From Photobacterium aquimaris (GTDB taxonomy: Bacteria; Pseudomonadota; Gammaproteobacteria; Enterobacterales; Vibrionaceae): DNA of 64,000 nt. The notes under the pieces were generated by a model. That model searched no databases, was not told the DNA's origin, and worked only from the letters and a program-made list of their open reading frames with translations. The DNA lies in assembly GCF_002954455.1 (NCBI RefSeq), contig NZ_MSCC01000001.1, positions 2,357,614 through 2,421,613 of the forward strand, given 5' to 3'. Both the position numbers and the translations under genes were made by a program. Below are positions 19,523-27,780 of this stretch, piece by piece; position 1 is the stretch's first letter; each line of letters begins with the position of its first letter.

Positions 19523-19550
19523 ATTATACGGTTTTCGGCTGTGAACACAA
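19523..19550 (-). promoter_or_regulatory. Sigma-70 type promoter of fbpABC
   Basis: The -10 hexamer is TATAAT (minus strand, 19523-19528), with a weak -35 TTGTGT 16 bases upstream. A strong -10 with a poor -35 would suit a repressor-controlled promoter. Confidence 0.5.
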
Positions 19551-19570
19551 TCAACCTGTAACACTTCATT

Positions 19571-19607
19571 ACAAAAAAGCGTCACCGCTAACGGTGACGC
19601 TTTTTTA
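19571..19607 (-). terminator. Terminator of amtB
   Basis: AAAAAAGCGTCACCG and CGGTGACGCTTTTTT form a perfect stem around CTAA. It ends the glnK-amtB operon and lies immediately upstream of the fbpA promoter. Confidence 0.9.
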
Positions 19608-19639
19608 ACTTTAATAACCGCTAAATAGCGCTATTATTG

Positions 19640-20869
19640 TTATTTTAAGCTGACAAATTCAGGATAAGCATCTACACCACAGTCATGTAGATCCATACCT
19701 TCAAGCTCTTCATCCTCACTAACACGAATACCAATGGTGAGTTTTAAAATTCCCCAAACGGCTAGACTAGCACCAAATACCCATCCAAAAATAACTGCGG
19801 CACCAAATAACTGCGTCATAAATGCAGCATCCGGATTACTTAATGGCACCACCATTAAGCCAAATAAACCACACACACCGTGGACTGAAATCGCACCGAC
19901 AGGATCATCAATTTTGATCTTATCGAAACCAATAATACTAAACACCACTAATGCACCTGCAATACTACCAATAGCAACCGCAGCCAATGGTGACGGTGAC
20001 AATGGATCAGCAGTTATTGCAACCAAGCCCGCCAATGCACCATTAAGAATCATGGTTAAATCAGCCTTACCCCACATGGTTTTACATACAGCCAGTGCAA
20101 TAATCGCACCTGCAGCTGCTGCAGCATTGGTATTTAAGAATATTTGTCCAACCGCAGACGCATTTTCAAAGTCAGATAACATTAACTGTGAACCACCATT
20201 AAAGCCAAACCAACCGAACCACAAAATAAAGGTACCTAGAGTGGCTAATGGCATATTTGAACCAGGAATCGGATTGATCTCACCGTTCTTACCATATTTA
20301 CCTTTTCGAGCGCCCAGCAGTAAAACACCAGCTAATGCTGCGGCAGCACCGGCCATATGCACAATACCAGAACCGGCAAAGTCACTAAAACCAGCTTCAG
20401 CAAGGAAGCCACCACCCCATGTCCAATAACCTTCAATCGGATAAATTAATCCAGTAAGCACCACTGAAAAGAGTAAAAATGACCATAGTTTCATGCGCTC
20501 AGCAACCGCACCAGAGACAACAGACATTGCTGTAGCGACGAAGACAACCTGAAAAAAGAAATCGGATTCTAAAGAGTGGTCGGCGCCTTCAGCTTGCGTA
20601 CCTATTAGTGCCCCAAACGATGGTAGCCAACCACCCGCACTGTTGTCGACATACATAATGTTGTAGCCAACCAATAAAAACGTGGTACACGCAATGGCGT
20701 ATAAACAAAAATTCTTAGTTAATATTTCAGTGGTGTTCTTTGAACGTACTAGCCCTGCTTCTAACATTGCAAAACCAGCTGCCATCCACATTACTAATGC
20801 ACCTGAAATCAAAAAGAAAAATGTATCGAGTGCATAACGTAGTTCAATTACTGTCGCTGATAATTCCAT
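19640..20869 (-). CDS. amtB: Ammonium transporter
   Basis: An 11-helix Amt/Rh channel for ammonium uptake. The twin pore histidines are in SGIVHMAGAAAALAG and AISVHGVCGLFG, and the family signature WFGWFGFNGGSQL is present. The 409-aa length is normal. No classical cleavable signal peptide is obvious; the N-terminus starts with a hydrophobic helix facing out. It lies 50 bp downstream of glnK, the PII protein that blocks the channel at high nitrogen, so the two form the common glnK-amtB operon. Confidence 0.96.
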   Translation of the reverse strand: MELSATVIELRYALDTFFFLISGALVMWMAAGFAMLEAGLVRSKNTTEILTKNFCLYAIACTTFLLVGYNIMYVDNSAGGWLPSFGALIGTQAEGADHSLESDFFFQVVFVATAMSVVSGAVAERMKLWSFLLFSVVLTGLIYPIEGYWTWGGGFLAEAGFSDFAGSGIVHMAGAAAALAGVLLLGARKGKYGKNGEINPIPGSNMPLATLGTFILWFGWFGFNGGSQLMLSDFENASAVGQIFLNTNAAAAAGAIIALAVCKTMWGKADLTMILNGALAGLVAITADPLSPSPLAAVAIGSIAGALVVFSIIGFDKIKIDDPVGAISVHGVCGLFGLMVVPLSNPDAAFMTQLFGAAVIFGWVFGASLAVWGILKLTIGIRVSEDEELEGMDLHDCGVDAYPEFVSLK

Positions 20870-20919
20870 GGTTACCTTCCCCTAATAACTTGTCTTAATT
20901 ATCTTGCTACTAACTGTGA

Positions 20920-21258
20920 TTAAAGCGCTTCCCTATCGACCTCTCCGGTACGAATACGCACAGCATGTTCAAGATCATAAACAAAAATTTTACCGTCACC
21001 GATTTTGCCAGTTTGCGCAGCCTTACTAATTGCATCGACAATGTCATCTAAGTTTTCTGCTTGGGTGGCAATTTCTAATTTTACTTTTGGTAGAAAATCG
21101 ACTTGATATTCAGCACCACGATAAAGTTCAGTGTGGCCTTTTTGGCGCCCAAAACCTTTAACTTCCGATACTGTCATCCCTTCAACACCAACATCGGCTA
21201 ACGCTTCGCGGACGTCGTCTAATTTAAATGGCTTAATGATCGCATTAATTATTTTCAT
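20920..21258 (-). CDS. glnK: Nitrogen regulatory PII protein GlnK
   Basis: Trimeric nitrogen sensor that binds ATP/ADP and 2-oxoglutarate and gates AmtB. The T-loop has the uridylylation site Tyr51 in LYRGAEYQVDFLPK. The C-terminal signature GDGKIFVYDLEHAVRIRTGE is present. I place the start at 21258 because AAGGAGC lies 5 bases upstream and the protein is then the standard 112 aa; the longer frame adds 20 unrelated residues. Linkage to amtB favours GlnK over GlnB. Confidence 0.96.
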   Translation of the reverse strand: MKIINAIIKPFKLDDVREALADVGVEGMTVSEVKGFGRQKGHTELYRGAEYQVDFLPKVKLEIATQAENLDDIVDAISKAAQTGKIGDGKIFVYDLEHAVRIRTGEVDREAL

Positions 21259-21305
21259 GGTTTGCTCCTTAACTCTCGTATTCTTCATCGTTATGGTTAA
21301 ACAAC

Positions 21306-21322
21306 AAACAATCATCATGCCA
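21306..21322 (-). promoter_or_regulatory. Sigma-54 promoter of glnK-amtB
   Basis: On the minus strand TGGCAT-GATGA-TTGTT matches the -24/-12 consensus TGGCAC-N5-TTGCA except for the last base of the first element and the C of the second. The predicted start is near 21296, about 38 bases before the glnK ATG. RpoN control of glnK-amtB is well established in enterics. Confidence 0.7.
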
Positions 21323-21373
21323 CTTATTTAAGGTGTTGTTTAATATGTGTATTTATTAAATTACTCGCTCCAA

Positions 21374-21409
21374 TAAAAAAAGGCTGCACCATATAGGTGC
21401 AGCCTTTTC
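21374..21409 (-). terminator. Terminator of yacL, containing an NtrC-type dyad
   Basis: AAAAGGCTGCACC and GGTGCAGCCTTTT form a long stem around a five-base loop with a T run on the minus strand, ending yacL. Inside it, TGCACC-N5-GGTGCA (21385-21401) equals the NtrC enhancer dyad GCAC-N7-GTGC and is centred about 97 bases upstream of the predicted sigma-54 start. Confidence 0.85.
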
Positions 21410-21450
21410 ACTGTAATGTGGCATTTAATTGCTACTGATAAAGAGCCCGA

Positions 21451-21819
21451 TTAGAAACGGATCACAAATGCTCGCCACGCGACTAATGCTTGAGCTAAAT
21501 CTTCAAAACCACATACCGACATGCTTTCTTCATCATAAAAATGCAGATCTTCTTCAAAATCTTCATCTTCTTCTGAAAACAAACAGTTAGCTTGAACTAA
21601 GGCTTCATTATCTTGTAAACATAATGTCAGCTCTTCACCCGATAAACGCCATTCTTTAGTGCTATTTTTCAATGCGCTAAGTTGATCCATTATCATATCT
21701 ATTTTATCGACATCCTTGCCTAACTCATCAATGATCCAACGGCCTAATACTTCATGGCCCATTGAAAAAATGGCATGATAACTACCATCCAAGGTATTTT
21801 TTTTAAACTCGTAATCCAT
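21451..21819 (-). CDS. yacL: YacL family protein (UPF0231), function unknown
   Basis: Small acidic conserved protein, 122 aa, with no assigned function. It matches E. coli YacL in MDYEF, the SMGHEV..W segment and the [14 protein letters not shown]-terminal block. I use the ATG at 21819 because the family begins MDYEF; 30 further in-frame residues up to 21909 have no counterpart. In E. coli yacL lies beside acnB; here glycerate kinase stands between them on the other strand. Confidence 0.85.
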   Translation of the reverse strand: MDYEFKKNTLDGSYHAIFSMGHEVLGRWIIDELGKDVDKIDMIMDQLSALKNSTKEWRLSGEELTLCLQDNEALVQANCLFSEEDEDFEEDLHFYDEESMSVCGFEDLAQALVAWRAFVIRF

Positions 21820-21991
21820 ACCTTTAGTACCCCATCTATGATCATTTTTGCTGTTAACTGCTAAACTGCCAGCAGAATGCGCTTGGCGCCCATTGTCAGG
21901 ATCTGTCACTAAAATGCAACTTATCTCTAGTAACTAAATCGTTATACGCCTTTCTTTAACAGACTCTCACATTTAACAAGGCTGATTGATT

Positions 21992-23125
21992 ATGAAAATT
22001 ATTATTGCTCCTGACTCATACAAAGAAAGCCTAACCGCAATGGAAGTGGCGACTGCGATTGAAACGGGATTTCGTCAACTGATACCAACTGCCGAATACA
22101 TTAAATTGCCGATGGCTGATGGTGGTGAAGGCACAGTACAATCACTGATTGACGCTACTAACGGCACTATTATTCAGCATTCCGTTACAGGTCCATTAGG
22201 TAAACAAGTACACGGTTTTTTCGGCATCATGGGTGACGGAAAAACCGCTGTTATTGAAATGGCGGCCGCATCAGGATTACACCTTGTTAGCCCACAGTTA
22301 CGCAATCCACTATTAACAACCAGCTATGGTACTGGTGAGTTAATTTTAGCTGCACTCGATCATAGCGTTGAGCATATTATTGTCGGTATCGGTGGCAGTG
22401 CGACCAACGATGGTGGTATAGGTATGGCGCAAGCACTTGGCGTGCAACTGCTAGACAGTAATGGTCAGCCTTTAGGATTTGGTGGCCAAGCGCTGGCACA
22501 ACTGGCGACAATAGATACTAGCCATATCGATCCACGTCTCGCTACCATCAAACTAGAAGTTGCGTGTGATGTTGATAATCCACTGTGTGGTCAAAAAGGT
22601 GCATCACAGGTATTTGGTCCTCAAAAAGGTGCGACACCAGCAATGGTGGCAGAGCTTGATCAAAACCTTGCTCACTATGCCGCTATCATGAAACGTGACT
22701 TAACCATTGATGTTAAGCATATGGCAGGTGCCGGTGCTGCTGGCGGTATGGGAGCAGCATTATTAGGTTTATTTAACGCCCAATTACGCTCGGGGATCGA
22801 GATCGTGATTGATGCGGTTAACTTAGAGGCAATAGTAAAAGATGCTGATCTGGTGATCACTGGCGAAGGTCGTATTGATAGCCAAACGATTCATGGTAAA
22901 ACGCCCATTGGTGTTGCTCGCGCAGCCAAGAAATTTAACAAGCCAGTAATTGGTATTGCTGGTTGTTTAAGCCAAGATTGTGGGGTTGTCCATCAACACG
23001 GTATTGATGCGGTATTTAGTATTGTGCCTGCGGCAATGAATCTTGAGCAAGCCTTTAAGGATGCGGCAATCAACGTTGAATTAACTGCACGTAATGTCGC
23101 GGCAATGTATTGTTTAGGTCGTTAA
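21992..23125 (+). CDS. Glycerate kinase (GarK/GlxK family)
   Basis: Phosphorylates D-glycerate, most likely to 2-phosphoglycerate, feeding photorespiratory-type glyoxylate or glucarate breakdown products into glycolysis. The 377-aa protein has the family opening MKIIIAPDSYKESLTA, then MADGGEGT, GIGGSATNDGG and the ITGEGRIDSQT block. ATG 21992 is preferred to a TTG two codons earlier. It is the only plus-strand gene between yacL and acnB and has no pathway partners nearby. I cannot say whether it is the garK or the glxK type. Confidence 0.93.
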   Translation: MKIIIAPDSYKESLTAMEVATAIETGFRQLIPTAEYIKLPMADGGEGTVQSLIDATNGTIIQHSVTGPLGKQVHGFFGIMGDGKTAVIEMAAASGLHLVSPQLRNPLLTTSYGTGELILAALDHSVEHIIVGIGGSATNDGGIGMAQALGVQLLDSNGQPLGFGGQALAQLATIDTSHIDPRLATIKLEVACDVDNPLCGQKGASQVFGPQKGATPAMVAELDQNLAHYAAIMKRDLTIDVKHMAGAGAAGGMGAALLGLFNAQLRSGIEIVIDAVNLEAIVKDADLVITGEGRIDSQTIHGKTPIGVARAAKKFNKPVIGIAGCLSQDCGVVHQHGIDAVFSIVPAAMNLEQAFKDAAINVELTARNVAAMYCLGR

Positions 23126-23175
23126 GCAACATCTTCACTGATATGAACATTGCCCCAAGATTCATATTGCTCTAA

Positions 23176-23212
23176 TAACAACGCCGCGATTATTCGCAGC
23201 GTTGGTTTATCT
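23176..23212. terminator. Terminator between glycerate kinase and acnB
   Basis: CAACGC-c-GCGA and TCGC-a-GCGTTG pair around TTAT between the convergent genes, with one internal mismatch. A moderate T-rich tract follows on the plus strand. Confidence 0.65.
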
Positions 23213-23253
23213 AGGGTTTTATTTGCTAAGCGTTATATCATCAACAACCTAAA

Positions 23254-25851
23254 TTAAGCCGGTTGCTGAATGATCACTTCATCGGCTTTATTGGTGTATT
23301 CAGCCATACGATCAAAATTGAGGTAACGATAAGTATCTGCCGCTGTCGCATCAATTTGCTGGGCGTAGGTTAGGTATTCATCCATAGTTGGAATCCGTCC
23401 TAAAATTGCGCCGACAGCTGCTAATTCTGCAGAAGATAAGTACACGTTAGCGCCATTGCCTAAACGGTTAGGGAAGTTACGGGTCGAGGTCGACATTACC
23501 GTTGCTTTGTCTTTCACTCGAGCTTGGTTACCCATACACAATGAACATCCAGGTGTTTCAATACGCACGCCAGCACGACCAAAGATACCGTAATAGCCTT
23601 CTTCAGTTAGCTGGTCTTTATCCATTTTTGTTGGCGGTGCAACCCATAAACGAGTATCTAATTGACCACCAAATTTCTCTAGTAATTTACCTGCGGCACG
23701 GAAATGACCAATGTTAGTCATACATGAACCAATAAATACTTCATCAATTTGAGTGCCTTGTACTTCTGACAACAAACGCGCGTCATCAGGATCATTAGGC
23801 GCACATAAAATCGGCTGGTTAATATCCGCTAGATCAATCTCGATCACATGCGCATATTCAGCGTCTTTATCTGCCGTCATCAGCTCAGGATTGGCTAACC
23901 ATGCTTCCATCGCGGTAATTCGACGTTCAATGGTACGACGATCACCATAACCTTCAGCGATCATCCACTTCAGCATCACGATGTTAGAATTTAAATATTC
24001 AGTGATTGACTCTGGCGACAGCTTAACGGTACAACCCGCAGCACTTCGCTCTGCCGATGCATCTGAAAGCTCAAATGCTTGCTCTACTGATAAATGCTCA
24101 ACCCCTTCAATCTCAAGTACACGTCCTGAGAATTCATTGATCTTACCTGATTTTTCAACCGTTAGTAGCCCTTGCTGAATCGCAAAATAAGGAATGGCAT
24201 GGACTAAATCACGCAGGGTGATCCCCGGTTGCATCTCACCTTTAAAGCGTACTAGCACTGATTCCGGCATGTCCAACGGCATCACGCCTGTTGCAGCAGC
24301 AAACGCCACTAAACCAGAACCGGCTGGGAATGAAATACCTAATGGGAAACGGGTATGTGAATCACCGCCGGTACCGACCGTATCTGGCAATAACATCCGG
24401 TTAAGCCATGAGTGAATAACACCATCTTTAGGACGTAAAGCGACACCACCACGATTCATAATAAAATCAGGCAATGTATGATGAGTATTAACATCGATCG
24501 GCTTTGGATAAGCTGAAGTATGACAGAATGACTGCATGGTTAGATCGGCTGAGAAGCCTAAACAAGCTAAGTCTTTGAGCTCATCACGGGTCATCGGACC
24601 GGTAGTATCTTGCGAGCCAACAGTGGTCATTTTAGGCTCACAGTAAGTGCCAGGGCGAACGCCTTCAACACCACATGCTTTACCGACCATCTTCTGCGCT
24701 AGGGTATAACCTTTACCGCTATCTTCAACTGCCACCGGACGACGGAAAACATCAGAGGCAGGTAAGTTCAATGCTTGACGAGCACGATCAGTTAAACCAC
24801 GACCAATGATCAATGGAATTCGACCACCAGCACGGACTTCATCAATCAGAACATCGGTTTTAAGTTTAAAGGTTGATACTAATTCATCGCTATCATGGCG
24901 ACGCACTTCACCTTTAAACGGATAGACATCAATCACATCCCCCATGGCTAGCTTGCTAACATCAACCTCAATCGGCAATGCGCCTGCATCTTCCATGGTA
25001 TTAAAGAAGATCGGTGCGATCTTACCACCGAGTACATAACCGCCCGCGCGCTTATTCGGTACATAAGGAATATCATCGCCCATAAACCATAATACTGAGT
25101 TGGTTGCCGACTTACGCGAAGAGCCAGTACCTACCACATCACCAACATAAACTAATTGATGACCGAGCTGTTTTAGCGCTTCAATTTGAGTAATTGGGCC
25201 AATAGTACCGGCTTGATCTGGGGTGATCCCTTCACGCTCAATTTTCAACATTGCTAATGCGTGCAGTGGGATATCAGGTCGCGACCATGCATCAGGGGCT
25301 GGCGATAAGTCATCGGTATTCGTTTCACCACTGACCTTAAAAACAGTTAGAGTAATTTTTTCAGCAAGCGCCGGTTTAGATAAGAACCACTCGGCATCAG
25401 CCCAAGACTGCAGCACTTGCTCGGCAAAAGCATTACCTGATTTGGCTTTTTGCTCAACATCATAAAATGAATCAAACATCAGTAATGTATGTGATAACGC
25501 CGTCACTGCAATTGGCGCCAGTTCAGCATCATCAAGTAATGCAATCAGCGGCTCAATATTATAACCACCTTGCATAGTGCCTAATAATTGCGCTGCTTTT
25601 GCTTTGCTAACCAATGGCGATTGGGTCTCGCCAGTCGTGATCGCAGCTAGAAAACCTGCCTTAACATAAGCGGCTTCATCTACACCCGGTGGAATTCGAT
25701 TTTCTAATAAATCCAGTAATGCAGCTTCCTCACCTTGCGGTGGGGTTTTTAATAGCTCAATCAGAGCTGCAACTTGTTCTGCATTTAGCGGCTGGGCAAC
25801 AACCCCTTCAGCTGCACGTTCTTCGACGTGTTTACGGTAGGCTTCTAGCAC
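23254..25851 (-). CDS. acnB: Aconitate hydratase B (GTG start)
   Basis: Main TCA-cycle aconitase, also able to dehydrate 2-methylcitrate, with a [4Fe-4S] cluster. Cluster ligands are the Cys in [15 protein letters not shown] and the two in [10 protein letters not shown]. The N-terminal HEAT-like domain found only in AcnB is present. I choose GTG 25851: GAGGAA lies 6 bases upstream, the protein begins [13 protein letters not shown] like E. coli (MLEEYRKHVAERA), and the length becomes exactly 865 aa, as in E. coli. The ATG at 25929 would sit at the predicted transcription start. Confidence 0.97.
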   Translation of the reverse strand: MLEAYRKHVEERAAEGVVAQPLNAEQVAALIELLKTPPQGEEAALLDLLENRIPPGVDEAAYVKAGFLAAITTGETQSPLVSKAKAAQLLGTMQGGYNIEPLIALLDDAELAPIAVTALSHTLLMFDSFYDVEQKAKSGNAFAEQVLQSWADAEWFLSKPALAEKITLTVFKVSGETNTDDLSPAPDAWSRPDIPLHALAMLKIEREGITPDQAGTIGPITQIEALKQLGHQLVYVGDVVGTGSSRKSATNSVLWFMGDDIPYVPNKRAGGYVLGGKIAPIFFNTMEDAGALPIEVDVSKLAMGDVIDVYPFKGEVRRHDSDELVSTFKLKTDVLIDEVRAGGRIPLIIGRGLTDRARQALNLPASDVFRRPVAVEDSGKGYTLAQKMVGKACGVEGVRPGTYCEPKMTTVGSQDTTGPMTRDELKDLACLGFSADLTMQSFCHTSAYPKPIDVNTHHTLPDFIMNRGGVALRPKDGVIHSWLNRMLLPDTVGTGGDSHTRFPLGISFPAGSGLVAFAAATGVMPLDMPESVLVRFKGEMQPGITLRDLVHAIPYFAIQQGLLTVEKSGKINEFSGRVLEIEGVEHLSVEQAFELSDASAERSAAGCTVKLSPESITEYLNSNIVMLKWMIAEGYGDRRTIERRITAMEAWLANPELMTADKDAEYAHVIEIDLADINQPILCAPNDPDDARLLSEVQGTQIDEVFIGSCMTNIGHFRAAGKLLEKFGGQLDTRLWVAPPTKMDKDQLTEEGYYGIFGRAGVRIETPGCSLCMGNQARVKDKATVMSTSTRNFPNRLGNGANVYLSSAELAAVGAILGRIPTMDEYLTYAQQIDATAADTYRYLNFDRMAEYTNKADEVIIQQPA

Positions 25852-26100
25852 GACATATTCCTCATATATTGGCTCGACGATGACGTCGAACATCCTTGGA
25901 AGTTGAATGATCTCTCGCTGATCAATCATTGACGTTTATTATAAATTCGACGCCTTAGCTGTAAATCAGAGAGATAAACTGTTAAATACCATATCACTTT
26001 TAACTTAAATTTAAAATAAATCGATGTTTTACAACATTCACAAAATTGTAAGTTTGTCGCACTTATTGGGATTAATTTTCAATCATTATCAAATTTCAGC
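25852..26100 (-). other. acnB leader and upstream region
   Basis: This gap between acnB and the lpdA terminator holds the acnB promoter at 25938-25965 and an AT-rich upstream tract. I see no gene in it. A GATAATGAT string near 26090 resembles half a Fur site but lies about 150 bases upstream of the promoter. Confidence 0.5.
25938..25965 (-). promoter_or_regulatory. Sigma-70 promoter of acnB
   Basis: On the minus strand TTTACA (25960-25965), 16 bases, then a perfect TATAAT (25938-25943). The predicted start near 25931 leaves a leader of about 80 nt before the GTG start codon. Confidence 0.7.
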
Positions 26101-26134
26101 CACAAAAAAAGCGCCAATCAGGCGCTTTTTAGTT
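26101..26134 (-). terminator. Terminator of lpdA
   Basis: AAAAAAAGCGCC and GGCGCTTTTT pair around AATCA about 25 bases after the lpdA stop, ending the pdhR-aceEF-lpdA operon. Confidence 0.88.
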
Positions 26135-26156
26135 AACAGAGCAAGTTAAGCGAGAT

Positions 26157-27584
26157 TTACTTACGCTTTACTGCTTTTGCATTAGGAAGGTCAGTAATTG
26201 AACCTTCAAATACTTCTGCTGCAAGACCAATCGACTCGTGCAGTGTTGGGTGAGCATGGATAGTTAATGCGATATCTTCTGCATCACAACCCATCTCGAT
26301 CGCTAGACCGATTTCACCTAACAATTCACCACCGTTAGTACCGACGATAGCACCACCGATAACACGGTGAGTGTCTTTATCGAAGATCATCTTAGTCATA
26401 CCATCTGAACAATCAGATGCGATAGCACGGCCAGATGCAGCCCATGGGAAAGTAGCAACTTCATAGTTTAGACCTTCAGCTTTTGCTTCTTTCTCAGTCT
26501 TACCTACCCACGCAACTTCTGGCTCAGTGTAGGCAATTGAAGGAATAACTTTAGGGTCGAAGTAATGCTTCTTACCAGAAATAACTTCAGCCGCTACGTG
26601 GCCTTCATGCACACCTTTGTGCGCCAGCATTGGTTGACCAACAACGTCACCAATCGCATGAATGTGAGCAACGTTAGTACGTAGTTGTTTATCAACGTTA
26701 ATAAAGCCACGCTCATCAACATTGATACCGGCTTTTTCAGCGTCGATCAGTTTACCGTTTGGTACACGACCGATAGCCACTAGCACTGCATCGTAACGAA
26801 CAGGCTCAGCAGGGGCTTTTTTACCTTCCATTGATACGTAGATGCCGTCTTCTTTAGCTTCAACTGCTGTCACTTTCGTTTCTAGCATTAGGTTGAATTT
26901 CTTCGCAATACGCTTAGTGAAGACTTTAACGATATCTTTATCAGCAGCTGGAATGACTTGATCGAACATCTCAACAACGTCGATATCAGAACCTAGCGCG
27001 TGGTAAACCGTACCCATTTCAAGACCGATGATACCGCCGCCCATAACAAGTAACTTCTCAGGTACTTCTTTAAGCTCTAGCGCATCTGTTGAATCCCAAA
27101 TACGTGGGTCTTCATGCGGAATGAATGGTAGTTCGATTGGGCGTGAACCCGCAGCGATAATTGCATTGTCAAAAGTGACTGTAGTTTGACCATCAGCACC
27201 TTCAACAACGATTGAATTAGGACCAGTAAATTTACCGTAACCGTTAACAACGTTTACTTTACGCATCTTAGCCATACCGCCAAGACCGCCAGTAAGTTGG
27301 GTAATTACTTTATCTTTCCATAGACGGATTTTATTGATATCGGTTTGTGGCTCACCGAAAATCACGCCATGTTCAGCCATCGCTTTTGCTTCTTCAATAA
27401 CTTTCGCTACGTGAAGTAGAGCTTTTGATGGAATACAGCCGACGTTAAGACATACGCCGCCTAGAGTATTGTATTTTTCGATTAGAACCGTATCTAGACC
27501 TAAGTCTGCACAACGGAATGCCGCAGAATAACCTGCAGGGCCTGAACCCAACACCACTACTTGGGCTTTAATTTCTTTGCTCAT
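26157..27584 (-). CDS. lpdA: Dihydrolipoyl dehydrogenase (E3)
   Basis: FAD enzyme that reoxidises dihydrolipoyl groups for the pyruvate dehydrogenase complex and usually also for 2-oxoglutarate dehydrogenase and glycine cleavage. It has the FAD-binding GSGPAGYSAA, the redox disulfide Cys45/Cys50 in GGVCLNVGC, the NAD-binding GGGIIGLEMG and the C-terminal HAHPTLHES acid-base His-Glu pair. The second of two adjacent ATGs (27584) has the better distance to GAGG. Length is 475 aa. It is separated from aceF by 196 bp that includes a hairpin. Confidence 0.97.
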   Translation of the reverse strand: MSKEIKAQVVVLGSGPAGYSAAFRCADLGLDTVLIEKYNTLGGVCLNVGCIPSKALLHVAKVIEEAKAMAEHGVIFGEPQTDINKIRLWKDKVITQLTGGLGGMAKMRKVNVVNGYGKFTGPNSIVVEGADGQTTVTFDNAIIAAGSRPIELPFIPHEDPRIWDSTDALELKEVPEKLLVMGGGIIGLEMGTVYHALGSDIDVVEMFDQVIPAADKDIVKVFTKRIAKKFNLMLETKVTAVEAKEDGIYVSMEGKKAPAEPVRYDAVLVAIGRVPNGKLIDAEKAGINVDERGFINVDKQLRTNVAHIHAIGDVVGQPMLAHKGVHEGHVAAEVISGKKHYFDPKVIPSIAYTEPEVAWVGKTEKEAKAEGLNYEVATFPWAASGRAIASDCSDGMTKMIFDKDTHRVIGGAIVGTNGGELLGEIGLAIEMGCDAEDIALTIHAHPTLHESIGLAAEVFEGSITDLPNAKAVKRK

Positions 27585-27737
27585 CATGACCTCGTTGTAA
27601 GTCTTTTATCCCTAACAGGCTATCAGCAATGCTGTTCTTTTTAATGCTAAATTTACCGTCAAACTGATTAACAACTTTATCAAGTTGTTAATGGAATGAA
27701 AAATAAATTACTGTAGCCTGTGAGCTAAACAACAATT

Positions 27738-27762
27738 CCATGCCTACGCAGAGTAGGCATGG
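27738..27762 (-). repeat. Perfect 10-bp hairpin between aceF and lpdA
   Basis: CCATGCCTAC and GTAGGCATGG pair perfectly around GCAGA, 19 bases after the aceF stop. There is no T run, so it is more likely a 3' stabiliser or processing element than a terminator. lpdA could have its own promoter in the remaining 150 bp. Confidence 0.7.
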
Positions 27763-27780
27763 TGTTGTGGATGTGAAACC

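Noticed and set aside
19734..20429. 231-codon plus-strand frame inside amtB
   Set aside because: Shadow of amtB; Pro/Ala/Ile-rich composition typical of antisense reading.
26079..26097. Possible Fur box upstream of acnB
   Set aside because: Only the left half matches, and it lies about 150 bases upstream of the promoter.
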